Source of the DNA: Rubrivivax sp.
GTDB taxonomy: Bacteria > Pseudomonadota > Gammaproteobacteria > Burkholderiales > Burkholderiaceae_C
Assembly: GCA_027484825.1 (NCBI GenBank)
Contig: JAIXSE010000011.1
Coordinates: 1 to 64,000 of the forward strand
Length of the DNA stretch: 64,000 nt
Direction of reading: 5' to 3'
The notes under the pieces are model-generated. The model was not told where the DNA came from. It made no database searches and worked only from the letters and a program-made list of their open reading frames with translations. The translations under genes and the position numbers were made by a program. This document shows positions 27,367 through 37,378 of the stretch, in pieces (position 1 is the first letter of the stretch; every line of letters starts with the position of its first letter).

Positions 27367-28530
27367 ATGAACTCGACGCACGCCGTGCTGGGCCAATTGG
27401 CCCTGGGATACGCGCCCCTGGTTTCCAGGCCACTCGACATCGAAGCCACCCGCGTCACCGTGTTCGCTTTGCGCCCCGAAGCGACGCCCGCCGCGGCGGA
27501 CGTCTTGGCGGCGCTGACAGACGCCTTCCCCGCCAAGGCGGTGGTGCTGAACGTGGCGCATGAGGGGCTGCTCAAAGGCCTGCTCGCCACGCCGCTGCCA
27601 CGCCACTTCCGGGTGGAAGTGCCCGCCTTCCTGGTCGGGGACGCCGAATTGGCCACCCAGATCCAGGCCCGGGCCTCCGAAGGCGTGGTGACCCTGCTCA
27701 AGGGCCGCTCGGACGCCCCGGGCTTCAAGCAGATCGTGCTGGACCTGTCCGACCTGGCCAGCGGCCCGGCGCCGGCCGGCAAGACGGTGCTGGTGTCCGG
27801 CGCCCGCAGCGCCGACGACTTCAAGCAAGCCTGGGACAAGGGCGCCGCCGGTGTGCTGGGCTGGCCCTTCCACGGGGAATTCGAAGCCCCGGCCACGCCG
27901 CCCGCCACCAAGGACACCCAGGCCGCGGACCTGCAGGTCATCGTCGAGCTGATGTCCCGGGTGGACCAGGGCGAAGACGTCGAGCGTCTGGAACAGACCC
28001 TCAAGCGTGACCCCAGCCTGGCCTTCAAGCTGCTGCGTTACATGAATTCCGCGGCCTTCGGCCTGTCGGTGGAAGTGTCGTCCTTCCGCCACGCCATCAT
28101 GCTGCTGGGCTATGCCCGCCTGCGCCGCTGGCTGGCCCTGCTGCTGGCCACCGCCAGCAAGGAACATGCGATGCGCCCGGTGATGTTCGCCGCGCTGCGC
28201 CGTGGCCTGCTGATGGAAGACCTGGCCAAGAGCATGGCCGAGGCTGAACTGCGCGACGAAATGTTCATCTGCGGCCTGTTCTCGCTCCTGGACCACATGC
28301 TGCGCCAGCCCTTCGAGAAGCTGCTGCAGTCGATTCCGGTGCCGGAGCGGGTGCGCCAGGCGCTGGTCGACAAGAACGGCCCCTACAAGCCCTACCTGGA
28401 CCTGGTGCAGGCCATCGAGAACGAATCCGTCTTCGACACCCGCACCGCCATCGACGCCCTCATGCTGTCGCCGGAAGAGGTCAACAACGCCGTGCTGCGC
28501 GCCCTGCACAAGGCCGGCCAGCTGGAGTAA
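27367..28530 (+). CDS. HDOD-domain signalling protein
   Basis: A 387-residue cytoplasmic protein. The C-terminal half, from about residue 195, is an HDOD domain (LEQTLKRDPSLAFKLLRYMN, then VSSFRHAIMLLGYARLRRWL). The N-terminal half looks like a degenerate EAL-type barrel, as in YuxH-like EAL-HDOD proteins, but the EAL catalytic residues are not visible. HDOD proteins act in signalling, often linked to motility and c-di-GMP. Its place 13 bases after flgL points to a role in flagellar or chemotactic control. A kinase gene starts 11 bases later. Confidence 0.85.
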   Translation: MNSTHAVLGQLALGYAPLVSRPLDIEATRVTVFALRPEATPAAADVLAALTDAFPAKAVVLNVAHEGLLKGLLATPLPRHFRVEVPAFLVGDAELATQIQARASEGVVTLLKGRSDAPGFKQIVLDLSDLASGPAPAGKTVLVSGARSADDFKQAWDKGAAGVLGWPFHGEFEAPATPPATKDTQAADLQVIVELMSRVDQGEDVERLEQTLKRDPSLAFKLLRYMNSAAFGLSVEVSSFRHAIMLLGYARLRRWLALLLATASKEHAMRPVMFAALRRGLLMEDLAKSMAEAELRDEMFICGLFSLLDHMLRQPFEKLLQSIPVPERVRQALVDKNGPYKPYLDLVQAIENESVFDTRTAIDALMLSPEEVNNAVLRALHKAGQLE

Positions 28531-28541
28531 GCACCCCGCCC

Positions 28542-31500
28542 ATGGAGCCGACCCGCGCCGACCCTTTCCGCTCACTGCTGGGCAAGCGGTCGGTCGCCGG
28601 GTCCTCCCTGCTGACGGGGCTCTGGGAAGGGCCCTGGCCGGCCCTGCTCATCGACGGTCACGGTCAGGTCCTGCTGGTCAATGACCGGCTGATGGAGTTG
28701 CTGGGGCCGGTCACCCTTCAGAGCGGCCGTTCCGTCGTCACCACAGCCTTCACGGCCACCAACGGTCCCGGCCCCCATCGCGCCCGGGAACTGCGCCTGC
28801 TGGACGACCAGCATCGTGAGCATCTGCTGCAAGCCTCGCTGCATCCGCTGGACGGCAGCGACCTGGTGCTGGCCCTGCTGCAGGACCACAGCACCGCACA
28901 GGCCGCTCGCGAGCGGGCCGAGCGCATGCAGACCGAGATTGAGCAATGGCTGGACCTGTGTCCGCTGCCAGCCCTGATGCTGGACGATCAGGGCCTGCTG
29001 CTGCGAAGCAATGCAGCCTTTGGCCGGCTGGCCCGGCGCCTATGTCCGCAACCGCCGGCCAGCCTCCAAGACCTCCCGCCGGATTGGCGCGCCCTGCTCA
29101 CCGGCCCGGTGCCGGAGGCAGGCACCGAGCTGCACCGGGAAGCGCTGGTGGCCGAGCCGCAGGGACGGCCTCGCTGGATGCGGCTGCGGGCGCGGCGGCT
29201 GAGCGGCCCCTGGGAACGGCCCCGTCTGCTGCTGATGCTGGAAGACCGCAGCCGCGACCAGGCGCTGGAACTGGCCCAGCTGCAGCTGCAAGCCTTGATG
29301 GACACGGCCGGCGTGGGCTTGGCCACCTTCCAGCCCGACATCGGCTGGCTCAGGCCGGGTGAGGTGCCCGAAGACCTGACGGCCGAGGCAACGCCCCCCG
29401 TTGGCCCCAGCGGGACGGGCATCGGGTCCGCGAGCGTGAGTGCGGGCCTGGTTGCGCGCGTGGGTGCCGGCGCGAGTGCGGCTGCGCAGGCGCCCTCCCG
29501 CGGCGCACTGCCGGCCTCCAGCAAGGCCAGCGCCCTGCAAGGCGTCAACCGCGACATGGTCGATGCCGACTCCCGCGCCGACTACGAAAAACTTCAGCAA
29601 GCCATCAAGCAGAGCCAGCCCCTGGCCCTGCGCTACGCCGTGCGCCATCCCGAGCTGGGCCTGCGCTGGCTGCTGACCCGGGTGGAGCCGGGCGCGCTGG
29701 CCTCCGGGCAACGGCTGACCTCGGTGCTGACCCTGGACATCACCGACAACCAGCAGGCCCAGGCCCGTTACGAGCTGCTGCTGCGCGAGCTGGGTGCGAT
29801 GCTGGACGGCGCCGGCCTGGGCATGGCGTATGTCCGTCGTCAGCGCCTGCTGCGCAGCAACGGCGCCCTGGGCCGGATGCTGGGCCTGGGTGGCGAGCCG
29901 GAGCCCGGCACGCCCTTCGAGGCCCTCTTCCAGGCCCTGCCGACGCTGCATGCCCAGGTGATGGCCGCGCTGCCGACGCTCGATGAGGTCGGCCTGGAGT
30001 TTGAATTCGAATGGCCGGGCCCCGCCGGCGGCGCCGAAGCCCGCTGGCATGCCCTGTCACTGCGCCGGGTGGTGCCGCCCGAGGCGCCCCAGGAACAGGC
30101 GCTGGTGGCGGTGGTCAGCGACATTTCCCGGCTCAAGGCGCAGCAAGCCCAGCTCGAAGCGCTGGCGCAGGACCGTGAGCTGATGTTCGACCTGTCCGAC
30201 GTGGGCATCGCCATCCTGCGCGACGAGCGGGTGGTCCGGGCCAACGCGACCTTGGGCCAGATGCTGGGGTACCGGCAGGAGGAGCTGGTCGGCCTGCCTC
30301 ATGCGGAACTGTTTGACTCCCCCGCCGAATTCGAGCGCGACCGGCGTGCGCAGACCCGCACCCTGGGCGAATCCGGCCTGTGGCGGGGCGAGCGCCGGGT
30401 GCGTCGCCGGGACGGGTCGATCCTGTGGATGCAGGTCAGCAAGCGGCCGGTGCGCCCCGGACAGCCGCAGGCCGGCATCATCGCCACCTATCTGAGCGTG
30501 GACGAGCGTCATCGCGCGCAGCAGTCGCTGCTGCTGCAGACCGAGCGGGAGCGGGCGGTGCTGGACTCGGTGCTGGTGGGCATCGTCACCGTCGGCCGGC
30601 ATGGCATTGAATGGATGAACCGGTCGGCGCGGCGCATGTTCGGCGGCGACCTGGCGGCCTTTGCCGGTCAACCGATCAGCATCGTCGCGACCGAGGCGCC
30701 GGACCATCCGTTCCGGCAGACCCACTATCTCGACGAGTTGCCCGAAGGCCAGGCCCTGACCTTCGAATGCCGATTGGTGGCCCGCGACGGCCGGGAGTTC
30801 TGGGTGGTGGGCAATGCCGTGGTCACCGGCAGCGGGCCCAACGGCGAGCGCCAGCTGACCTATGCGCTGCTGGACATCGAGCGTCGCCGCCAGGCGGAGG
30901 CGCAGAGCGAGCAGGCGCAGGCGTCCTTGCAGCGCATCATCGAGGCCGCGCCGATCGCCATCAGCCTGCACGACGTGCGCACGCTGCAGGTGCGGCAGAT
31001 CAACCAGGCCGCGGCAGCGCTGGCCGGGCGCCAGGAGGAAGAATTGGTGGGCGCGAGCCTGGAGGCCCTGTTCGGCACCGAGCAGGCCGAGGCGGTGCGG
31101 GCCGACATGGAATTCGCGCGCGAGAGCGCCGAGGTGCTGCAGCGCGAGTACCGGCTGCAGGTGGGCGGTCATACCCGGGTGTGGGACACACGGCTGCTGC
31201 ATCTGTCCGGCCTGAACGACGCCAGCGGCGAGGTCGAGCCCGAGCAGTTGCTGCTGGTGGCCAGTGACGTCACCCAGCAGCGGGCGCAGGAAGCGGCCCG
31301 GCTGGAAGCGGCCATCGCCCAGCGGGAACTGCTGGTGCGCGAGGTGCATCACCGGATCAAGAACAACCTCCAGGGCGTGGCCGGGCTGTTGCAGCAGATC
31401 GCCGCACGACGGCCGGAGGTGGCCGGGGTAATCAATGAAGCGGTGGGCCAGGTGCAGGCGATTGCGCAGGTGTACGGTCTGCAGGTCGGCGCGTCCGGCC

Positions 31501-31940
31501 CGCTGCGGCTGCACCGGGTGATCGAGGCGGTGCAGGGCTCGGTGCAGCGGATGTTCGGGCGGGAGATCCGCACCCAGGTCAGCGGCCTCGTGGCGCAGGA
31601 GTCGCAGCGCTGGGGCCTGCCGGAAGTCGAGGCGATTCCGATTGCGCTCACCCTCAACGAGCTGTTCACCAATGCCCTGAAGCATGGCGGCACCGCACCG
31701 GTGTTGTGCGAGCTGGTGTTCGACCCGGAGCAGGTGCTGATGCGCATCGTCAACGAGGGGCAGTTGCCGCCCGGGTTTGACCTGCAACAGATTCGCGGCG
31801 GCGTCTCAGGCCTGGGGCTGGTACGCGCCTTGCTGCCCCGGCGCAGCGCCCTGTTCACCCTGCAGCAGGAAGGCGGGCAGGTGGTGTGTGAGCTGAGCCT
31901 GTGGCCGCCGGGGGTGAACTGGCTGCCAACGTCCGGCTGA
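28542..31940 (+). CDS. Multi-PAS sensor histidine kinase, HisKA_2 type
   Basis: A 1132-residue kinase without clear membrane segments, so probably cytoplasmic. Several PAS/PAC modules occur in series, for example ELMFDLSDVGIAILRDERVV with a following PAC, then LQRIIEAAPIAISLHDVRTL. The C-terminal catalytic core is the HisKA_2 class: REVHHRIKNNLQGVAGLLQQ with the phospho-acceptor His at about residue 937. An HATPase with ALTLNELFTNALKHG and GVSGLGLVRALLPRRSALF follows. Such kinases often pair with ANTAR response regulators, and one lies 156 bases downstream. The stretch around residues 285–330 is low-complexity Ala/Gly/Ser. Confidence 0.9.
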   Translation: MEPTRADPFRSLLGKRSVAGSSLLTGLWEGPWPALLIDGHGQVLLVNDRLMELLGPVTLQSGRSVVTTAFTATNGPGPHRARELRLLDDQHREHLLQASLHPLDGSDLVLALLQDHSTAQAARERAERMQTEIEQWLDLCPLPALMLDDQGLLLRSNAAFGRLARRLCPQPPASLQDLPPDWRALLTGPVPEAGTELHREALVAEPQGRPRWMRLRARRLSGPWERPRLLLMLEDRSRDQALELAQLQLQALMDTAGVGLATFQPDIGWLRPGEVPEDLTAEATPPVGPSGTGIGSASVSAGLVARVGAGASAAAQAPSRGALPASSKASALQGVNRDMVDADSRADYEKLQQAIKQSQPLALRYAVRHPELGLRWLLTRVEPGALASGQRLTSVLTLDITDNQQAQARYELLLRELGAMLDGAGLGMAYVRRQRLLRSNGALGRMLGLGGEPEPGTPFEALFQALPTLHAQVMAALPTLDEVGLEFEFEWPGPAGGAEARWHALSLRRVVPPEAPQEQALVAVVSDISRLKAQQAQLEALAQDRELMFDLSDVGIAILRDERVVRANATLGQMLGYRQEELVGLPHAELFDSPAEFERDRRAQTRTLGESGLWRGERRVRRRDGSILWMQVSKRPVRPGQPQAGIIATYLSVDERHRAQQSLLLQTERERAVLDSVLVGIVTVGRHGIEWMNRSARRMFGGDLAAFAGQPISIVATEAPDHPFRQTHYLDELPEGQALTFECRLVARDGREFWVVGNAVVTGSGPNGERQLTYALLDIERRRQAEAQSEQAQASLQRIIEAAPIAISLHDVRTLQVRQINQAAAALAGRQEEELVGASLEALFGTEQAEAVRADMEFARESAEVLQREYRLQVGGHTRVWDTRLLHLSGLNDASGEVEPEQLLLVASDVTQQRAQEAARLEAAIAQRELLVREVHHRIKNNLQGVAGLLQQIAARRPEVAGVINEAVGQVQAIAQVYGLQVGASGPLRLHRVIEAVQGSVQRMFGREIRTQVSGLVAQESQRWGLPEVEAIPIALTLNELFTNALKHGGTAPVLCELVFDPEQVLMRIVNEGQLPPGFDLQQIRGGVSGLGLVRALLPRRSALFTLQQEGGQVVCELSLWPPGVNWLPTSG

Positions 31941-32096
31941 CGGGGTGCGCGCCCCGCTTGCCAACCGCCCGCGGGAGAAGCCGGACCCGGCAACATCACC
32001 GGTTTGTGAAGCTCGGACGCCAGATTGTGACGGCTCGCAAACGAGCGGGGCGGTCTCCGGCATTTCGGTGACAATGTTCGATCAGCCAAAGAAAGC

Positions 32097-32813
32097 TTGG
32101 ACAGCAGCGTGAACAGCGTGAGTGGCTTGGGCGACCGCCCATTCGGGAACTGGCCGGAGACAACCGGCCGGGGAGCGGCCAGCGGGACAGCGGCTGGCCG
32201 GGGCGCAGCGTATGGTGCCCACGGCGGCAAAGGACGCATCCTGGTCGTCGATGACGACCGGCTGGTGCTGGCCACGCTCACCCATGGCCTGTCGCAGGCC
32301 GGTTATGACGTGCTGGATGCCGACAACGGCGACGACGCCATCCTGATCGCCCGTCAGCAGCGCCCGGACCTGGCGCTGCTGGACATCCGCATGGAAGGCA
32401 TGAGCGGCTTTGATGTCGCCGGCTACCTGCGGGACTATCTCCAGATCCCCTTCATGTTCCTGTCCGCCTTTGCGGACGAGGCCACCGTGGCCAAGGTGAA
32501 GGAACTCGGGGCGCTGGCCTATCTGGTCAAGCCGCTGGATATCCATCAGATCGTTCCAGCGGTGGAAGCCGCTTTCGCCAACCGCCCGGCCCGCGGCAGC
32601 GCGGAACCGGCACCGGACGCCCCGGTAGAGAGCCAGGAAGCCCTGGACCGGGTGGAGGCCATGGCCCTGGGCATTCTCATGCACCGCTATTCGCTGACAC
32701 GCGCCCAGGCGCTGGCACGCCTGCAGCGCATGGCCGCCGAGCAGAAGATCAGCCCGGTGGACCAGGCGCAGCGCCTGATCGAGGCGGTCGAGCAACTGGC
32801 GCTGGGCGCCTGA
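32097..32813 (+). CDS. Response regulator with C-terminal ANTAR RNA-binding domain
   Basis: A 238-residue protein. A Gly/Ala-rich N-terminal tail of about 45 residues is followed by a receiver (GRILVVDDDRLVLATLTHGL; phospho-Asp in LALLDIRMEG; Lys in YLVKPLD). The C-terminal ANTAR domain is DRVEAMALGILMHRYSLTRA with QALARLQRMAAEQ. ANTAR regulators bind paired RNA hairpins and prevent transcription termination. The likely partner is the HisKA_2 kinase upstream. The start is uncertain: TTG at 32097 or GTG at 32109. Confidence 0.88.
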   Translation: MDSSVNSVSGLGDRPFGNWPETTGRGAASGTAAGRGAAYGAHGGKGRILVVDDDRLVLATLTHGLSQAGYDVLDADNGDDAILIARQQRPDLALLDIRMEGMSGFDVAGYLRDYLQIPFMFLSAFADEATVAKVKELGALAYLVKPLDIHQIVPAVEAAFANRPARGSAEPAPDAPVESQEALDRVEAMALGILMHRYSLTRAQALARLQRMAAEQKISPVDQAQRLIEAVEQLALGA

Positions 32814-32842
32814 GTCCTGTCATTGGCGCTGGGCGCCTGAGT
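32797..32842. repeat. 19-base direct repeat spanning a stop codon
   Basis: TGGCGCTGGGCGCCTGAGT occurs at 32797–32815, covering the stop of the ANTAR gene, and again at 32824–32842. It is a small local duplication between convergent genes. The GGCGCTGGGCGCC part is itself palindromic. Confidence 0.8.
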
Positions 32843-32851
32843 TCTCTCCGA

Positions 32852-34606
32852 TCAGTCCGTCGGCAGGCTGAAATAGAAGCGCGCGCCCTTGCCCACTTCC
32901 GACTCGGCCCAGATGTCCCCGCCATGCCGGCGCACGATGCGCCGGGCCGAAGCCAGCCCCACGCCGGTCCCCTGGAATTCGCTGGCGCTGTGCAGCCGCT
33001 GGAACACACCGAACAGGCGGTCCGCAAAGCGCATGTCAAAGCCAGCCCCGTTGTCCGACACCACGAACACCGGCTCCCCGTCCCGCATCATGGACTCGAA
33101 GCGGATGGCCGCTTCGTCCTGACGGCTGCTGTACTTCCAGGCATTGCCCAGCAGGTTCTCCAGCACCATGCGCAGCAGGGTCGGGTCTCCCATCACCCGC
33201 AGCCCCGGCTGCACAAAGGTCTCGACCCGCCGATCCGGCGCCGACCGCCGAAGCTCTTCCAGCACCATCGACGCCAGCAGCGACAGATCCACCGTCTCCT
33301 GCCGCAAGGTCTGCGCCGACAACTGCGACAGCGCCAGCAGCGCATCGATCATGCTGTGCATGCGGCCGGCGGCGCTCAGCACGCGGTCCAGATGGTCATT
33401 GCCGGCGCGGTCCAGCAGCCGGCCGTAGTCTTCCTTCAAGATGCGGGTGAAGCCCTCCACCACCCGCAGCGGCGCCCGCAGATCATGCGAGACGGTGTAG
33501 CTGAAAGAGGCCTGATCCGCCCGGGCCTGCTCCGCCGCGCGCATGGCCAGCGCCGCCGGGACGGTGTCCGCCGCGCCTTGCGGCCACAGGCTCAGCAATT
33601 GGCCCTGTCCATGCGGGACCGGCGTCAGGCACAGCCACCAGGCGCCGCAGGCGCTGCCGGACTGCAGATCCGGCTCTGCCAGGGCCTGCCGCAATTCTTC
33701 CGGGAGACGCTCCTCGCAGGCGCGCCATAACTGGCCCTTGACCTCGACCGCGCCGCCCATCATCTGAGCCGCCGCATCGTTGAAGTCCATCAGGCGGGTG
33801 GTGGCGCCTGTCACCCCATCGGTCAGCAACCAGGCCGGGCCCGGCAGGGCCTGCAGCCAGTCGGTGCACAGCAGCGGCACCGGGCCTGCGGCCAGGCCCG
33901 TTCCCGCGACGCCCGAAGCTGGGCCCAGCGCCGCGGCATCATCAGCGTCGGCATCGAGTCGCGCCGTACCCAGATAGCCATTGAAATGGCCGGTGGCATC
34001 CACGATGGCCTGTCCGCGCAATTCCCAGCAGCGGCCCTCGGCATCCCGCACCCGCCATCCGCTGAAGGACTGGCCGGCCGCCAGCCTCGCAGACAGGTCC
34101 AGGCCCACATCCGCAGGCTCAAAACGCTCCCACAGGGTCTGGGTGACAGCGCCATGCAAGGGGCCGCCCACCCAACTCGAGGCCGGCGCGCCCTGCGGGG
34201 CCTGCCAGCGCACCAAGTGATGGGAGGCATCGGTCTGCCATTGCCAGTCCGGAATCAATTGGGTCAGCAATTGCGACTGCTGCCGCGATTCGCGCAGCAA
34301 TTCGCCGAATTGCGCCCGCGCCAGTCTCACGGCCATGTGCCAGGACACGGCCGCCACAAACAGCATCAGTACGGCACCGGCCACCAGCGCGGTCAGCACC
34401 AGTCCGGGCCCCGCCTGTTCCAGATTCACCGCCACCAGCAGGACGAGGGCAAGAGCCGCCAGACCCAAGGCCAGCGCTGCTCCCTTCCACGGCCGACGGC
34501 GAACGGCGGCTTCCCCCAACCTAATCATGCTAGCCATTGTAGGCAGGCATCTTGGGGGCGCGGCGGGTCTCCCTGGTGTCTCATCAAAGTGAAGGACGCC
34601 TGTCAT
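32852..34606 (-). CDS. Membrane sensor histidine kinase (phytochrome-like HisKA class)
   Basis: A 584-residue kinase anchored by two transmembrane helices near residues 43–90 (ALALGLAALALVLLVAVNLE and LVLTALVAGAVLMLFVAAVS) with almost no periplasmic loop. PAS-like regions follow (residues 110–330). The catalytic core is HisKA FSYTVSHDLRAPLRVVEGFT with the phospho-His in SHDLR. The HATPase has LLGNAWKYSSRQ, DNGAGFDMRF and GTGVGLASARRIV. There is no receiver in the protein; the Hpt gene and REC-GGDEF-EAL gene transcribed divergently are candidate partners. The exact start is unsure (34606, 34537 or 34528). Confidence 0.88.
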   Translation of the reverse strand: MTGVLHFDETPGRPAAPPRCLPTMASMIRLGEAAVRRRPWKGAALALGLAALALVLLVAVNLEQAGPGLVLTALVAGAVLMLFVAAVSWHMAVRLARAQFGELLRESRQQSQLLTQLIPDWQWQTDASHHLVRWQAPQGAPASSWVGGPLHGAVTQTLWERFEPADVGLDLSARLAAGQSFSGWRVRDAEGRCWELRGQAIVDATGHFNGYLGTARLDADADDAAALGPASGVAGTGLAAGPVPLLCTDWLQALPGPAWLLTDGVTGATTRLMDFNDAAAQMMGGAVEVKGQLWRACEERLPEELRQALAEPDLQSGSACGAWWLCLTPVPHGQGQLLSLWPQGAADTVPAALAMRAAEQARADQASFSYTVSHDLRAPLRVVEGFTRILKEDYGRLLDRAGNDHLDRVLSAAGRMHSMIDALLALSQLSAQTLRQETVDLSLLASMVLEELRRSAPDRRVETFVQPGLRVMGDPTLLRMVLENLLGNAWKYSSRQDEAAIRFESMMRDGEPVFVVSDNGAGFDMRFADRLFGVFQRLHSASEFQGTGVGLASARRIVRRHGGDIWAESEVGKGARFYFSLPTD

Positions 34607-34749
34607 ACGGCCAAAACCAAGGGCTTACCCCGATTTAGACGCCTGGCATCCGCAGATTTGCCGCTTTTTCGCACGCTTGAGGGCTTTGGCTGACAGACAA
34701 TGCAAGGCGACCTTGCGTGAAATCATCACTGCAGATCCATCATTAAAAG

Positions 34750-35157
34750 ATGTCACCAGACTCCATCCTGACGATGCCTTCGCGCCCGACGCCCCCTCAA
34801 ACCGTGCTGGACGAGCAAGCGCTGGCCCGTTTGCGCGAGCTGGATCCGGGCGGCCACAACCATCTGCTGGAGCGAGTGGTCGGTGCCTTTCTCAAGGCCC
34901 TGGAGCAACAGGAGGATGTGTTGCGGCAGGGCCTGGCGCCCGACCCTGACCTGGCGGCGGTGCGACATGTGGCCCATACGCTGAAGTCGGCGTCGGCCAG
35001 CCTGGGCGCGCTGTTGCTGTCGCAGCGCTGCGCCGATATCGAGGCCGCCGCCCGGGCCGGCGAGGCGTCTGGCCTGCCGGGGCTGACCAGCGCCGCCCTG
35101 GTCGAGATCGAGGCTGCACGCCAGGCCATGCAGCCCTTGCTGTCCCCCACCCAATGA
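34750..35157 (+). CDS. Hpt-domain phosphotransfer protein
   Basis: A 135-residue four-helix-bundle phosphotransfer protein. The phospho-acceptor His is at about residue 76 in [14 protein letters not shown], the standard Hpt motif, with a helix before it ([16 protein letters not shown]). It lies divergent from the membrane histidine kinase and ten bases upstream of the REC-GGDEF-EAL gene. It may relay phosphate to that receiver; this is inference from adjacency. The ribosome-binding site of the ATG at 34750 is weak. Confidence 0.88.
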   Translation: MSPDSILTMPSRPTPPQTVLDEQALARLRELDPGGHNHLLERVVGAFLKALEQQEDVLRQGLAPDPDLAAVRHVAHTLKSASASLGALLLSQRCADIEAAARAGEASGLPGLTSAALVEIEAARQAMQPLLSPTQ

Positions 35158-35167
35158 AAGGGGCGAC

Positions 35168-37363
35168 GTGAAGGACAGCCTGCTGAACGAACGTCCCCGC
35201 GTCCTGCTGGTGGACGACGACCCGGTCAACCTGATGTTGATCGAAGCCGCACTGCGTGAGCACGGCTTCGAGGTGACCAGCATCCACAGCGGCGAGCAGG
35301 CGCTGGAGCTGGTGATGCAATGGACGCCCGAGCTGATCGTGCTGGATGCGCTGATGCCGGGGCTGGACGGCTTCCAGACCTGCGAGCGGCTGCGCGCCCT
35401 GCCCGGCTTCGAGAATTCCCCCATCCTGATGCTCACCGGGCTGGATGACGAGGCCTCGATCAACCGCGCCTACCAGGCCGGGGCCACCGACTTCTTCGTC
35501 AAGTCCACTCAGTGGCGTCTGCTGGCCGGGCGCTTGCGCTACCTGCTGCGCAGCTCCCGCACCCGCATCGAGCTGGAACGCAGCAAGGCCAAGCTGGCCC
35601 GTGCACAAGACCTGGCCCGCATGGGCAGCTTCGAATGGCAGACCGGCCAGGGCTTCAAGCTGGCCAATGAGGCGCTGCGGGTCTTTGGCCGCAGCCCGAC
35701 CGATCCGCTGGACTTCATCGGCGTCATGCGCATGGTCCCGCGCGAGGAACGGCTGCTGTTCATGCGTCTGCTGCGGGATGTGGTGGCCCACAACTCGGTG
35801 CTGGTCACCGACCTGCCCTTCACCTTGCTGGACGGCCGTCAGCGCGTCATCCACATTGAAGCCGAGCCGGAATTCAACGAACACGGCAATGCCTGCGGCT
35901 ACACCGGCGTCATCCAGGATGTGACCGACCGGCGCATGGCCGAGGACCGCATCCGGCAACTGGCCAACTTCGATGCCCTCACCGGCCTGCCCAACCGCCG
36001 CCAGCTGATGTGGCGGGCGGAACGGGCCATCGAGGCCGGACGACGCATGGGCCATGACGTCGGCCTGCTGCTGATCGACCTGGACCGGTTCAAGGTCATC
36101 AACGACACCCTGGGCCACGCGGCCGGCGATGAATTGCTGATGGAAGTGGGCCGCCGTCTGCGCTCCTGCGTGCGCCATTCCGACCAGGTGATGGAAGGAA
36201 TGCTGGAGTCGGTCGGCACCCGTTCCCACCGCACGCTGGAAGCGGTGGGCCGACTCGGCGGTGACGAATTCGTGGCGCTGCTGCCGGAAGTCAGTGATGA
36301 AGGCGACGCCGAGCGGGTGGCCGAGCGAGTGCTCGAGGCCCTGCGCGAGCCCATCTTCATTGCGGGGCAGGAATGCTTCGTGACCGCCAGCGTGGGCATT
36401 GCACTGTATCCGCGCGACGGCCTGACCATGGCCGACCTGCTGCGCAATGCCGACGTGGCCATGTATGCGGTGAAGAACCAGGGCCGCAATGCATCGGCCC
36501 TGTATTCACCGATGCTGGCCGGCCGGGGCCGCGAAAAGCTGGAGCTGGAATCGGCCCTGCACAAGGCCATCGAGCGCGACGAGCTGGTGCTGCACTACCA
36601 GCCCAAGATTGACGTGCGCACCGCCCGCATGGTGGGGGCTGAAGCCCTGATGCGCTGGCGCCGCGGCAACACGCTGGTGCCGCCCGGTGAATTCATTCCG
36701 CTGGCCGAGGAAACCGGCCTGATCGTGCCGCTGTCCGAATGGGCGCTGCGCGAGGCGGCACGGCAGGCCAAGGTCTGGCAACTGAATTTCGGCTTCTCGG
36801 AGTCGATTGCGGTGAACCTGCCCAACCGGCTGTTTGAACGCTCGGACCTGGTGGAGCACATTCACCAGTTCGTCAGTGCCTGGGGCGTGCCGCACCGGGC
36901 CATTCAGCTGGAGATCACCGAGACCGGCCTGATGAAGGACCTGCAAAGCGTCATTCCGTCGCTGCACCGTCTCAATGAGGTGGGCGTCGAGATTTCCATT
37001 GACGACTTCGGCACCGGCTATTCATCCCTGGCCTACCTCACCACGCTGCCCATCTCGGAAGTGAAGATTGACCGCAGTTTTGTGAGGGATCTGGGCATTA
37101 CGCCGCAGAGTTCCGCCGTGGTTACTGCGATCATTGCATTGGCCCGTTCGCTGGGCTTGCAGGTGATTGCTGAAGGCGTGGAGACCCTGCGCCAGATGGA
37201 AGTGTTGCGCCGGCTGGATTGCAGCCTGATGCAGGGCTTCCTGTTCAGCAAACCGCTGCCCCCGGACGAGCTGGAGCGTTGGCTGGCGCAGACGGTGCTG
37301 CCCCGCAAAGCTCCCTGGATCCTTCCCTCGGCTGAAGCGGGTGAAGAACTGTCCCAACGCTGA
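35168..37363 (+). CDS. Response regulator with PAS, GGDEF and EAL domains (c-di-GMP turnover)
   Basis: A 731-residue cytoplasmic protein. It has an N-terminal receiver ([20 protein letters not shown]; Asp in [11 protein letters not shown]), a PAS-like segment and a diguanylate cyclase domain with GGDEF at 364–368. The phosphodiesterase domain has EAL at 492–494, plus [14 protein letters not shown] and [10 protein letters not shown]. Both catalytic signatures look intact. The cyclase domain carries an insert of about 20 residues between its RHSDQ and RLGGDEF segments, where most have a short link. The start is GTG at 35168 after AAAGGGG. It is in an operon with the Hpt gene and the next GGDEF gene. 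Confidence 0.93.
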   Translation: MKDSLLNERPRVLLVDDDPVNLMLIEAALREHGFEVTSIHSGEQALELVMQWTPELIVLDALMPGLDGFQTCERLRALPGFENSPILMLTGLDDEASINRAYQAGATDFFVKSTQWRLLAGRLRYLLRSSRTRIELERSKAKLARAQDLARMGSFEWQTGQGFKLANEALRVFGRSPTDPLDFIGVMRMVPREERLLFMRLLRDVVAHNSVLVTDLPFTLLDGRQRVIHIEAEPEFNEHGNACGYTGVIQDVTDRRMAEDRIRQLANFDALTGLPNRRQLMWRAERAIEAGRRMGHDVGLLLIDLDRFKVINDTLGHAAGDELLMEVGRRLRSCVRHSDQVMEGMLESVGTRSHRTLEAVGRLGGDEFVALLPEVSDEGDAERVAERVLEALREPIFIAGQECFVTASVGIALYPRDGLTMADLLRNADVAMYAVKNQGRNASALYSPMLAGRGREKLELESALHKAIERDELVLHYQPKIDVRTARMVGAEALMRWRRGNTLVPPGEFIPLAEETGLIVPLSEWALREAARQAKVWQLNFGFSESIAVNLPNRLFERSDLVEHIHQFVSAWGVPHRAIQLEITETGLMKDLQSVIPSLHRLNEVGVEISIDDFGTGYSSLAYLTTLPISEVKIDRSFVRDLGITPQSSAVVTAIIALARSLGLQVIAEGVETLRQMEVLRRLDCSLMQGFLFSKPLPPDELERWLAQTVLPRKAPWILPSAEAGEELSQR

Positions 37364-37378
37364 TTTCAAGTTTTACCG

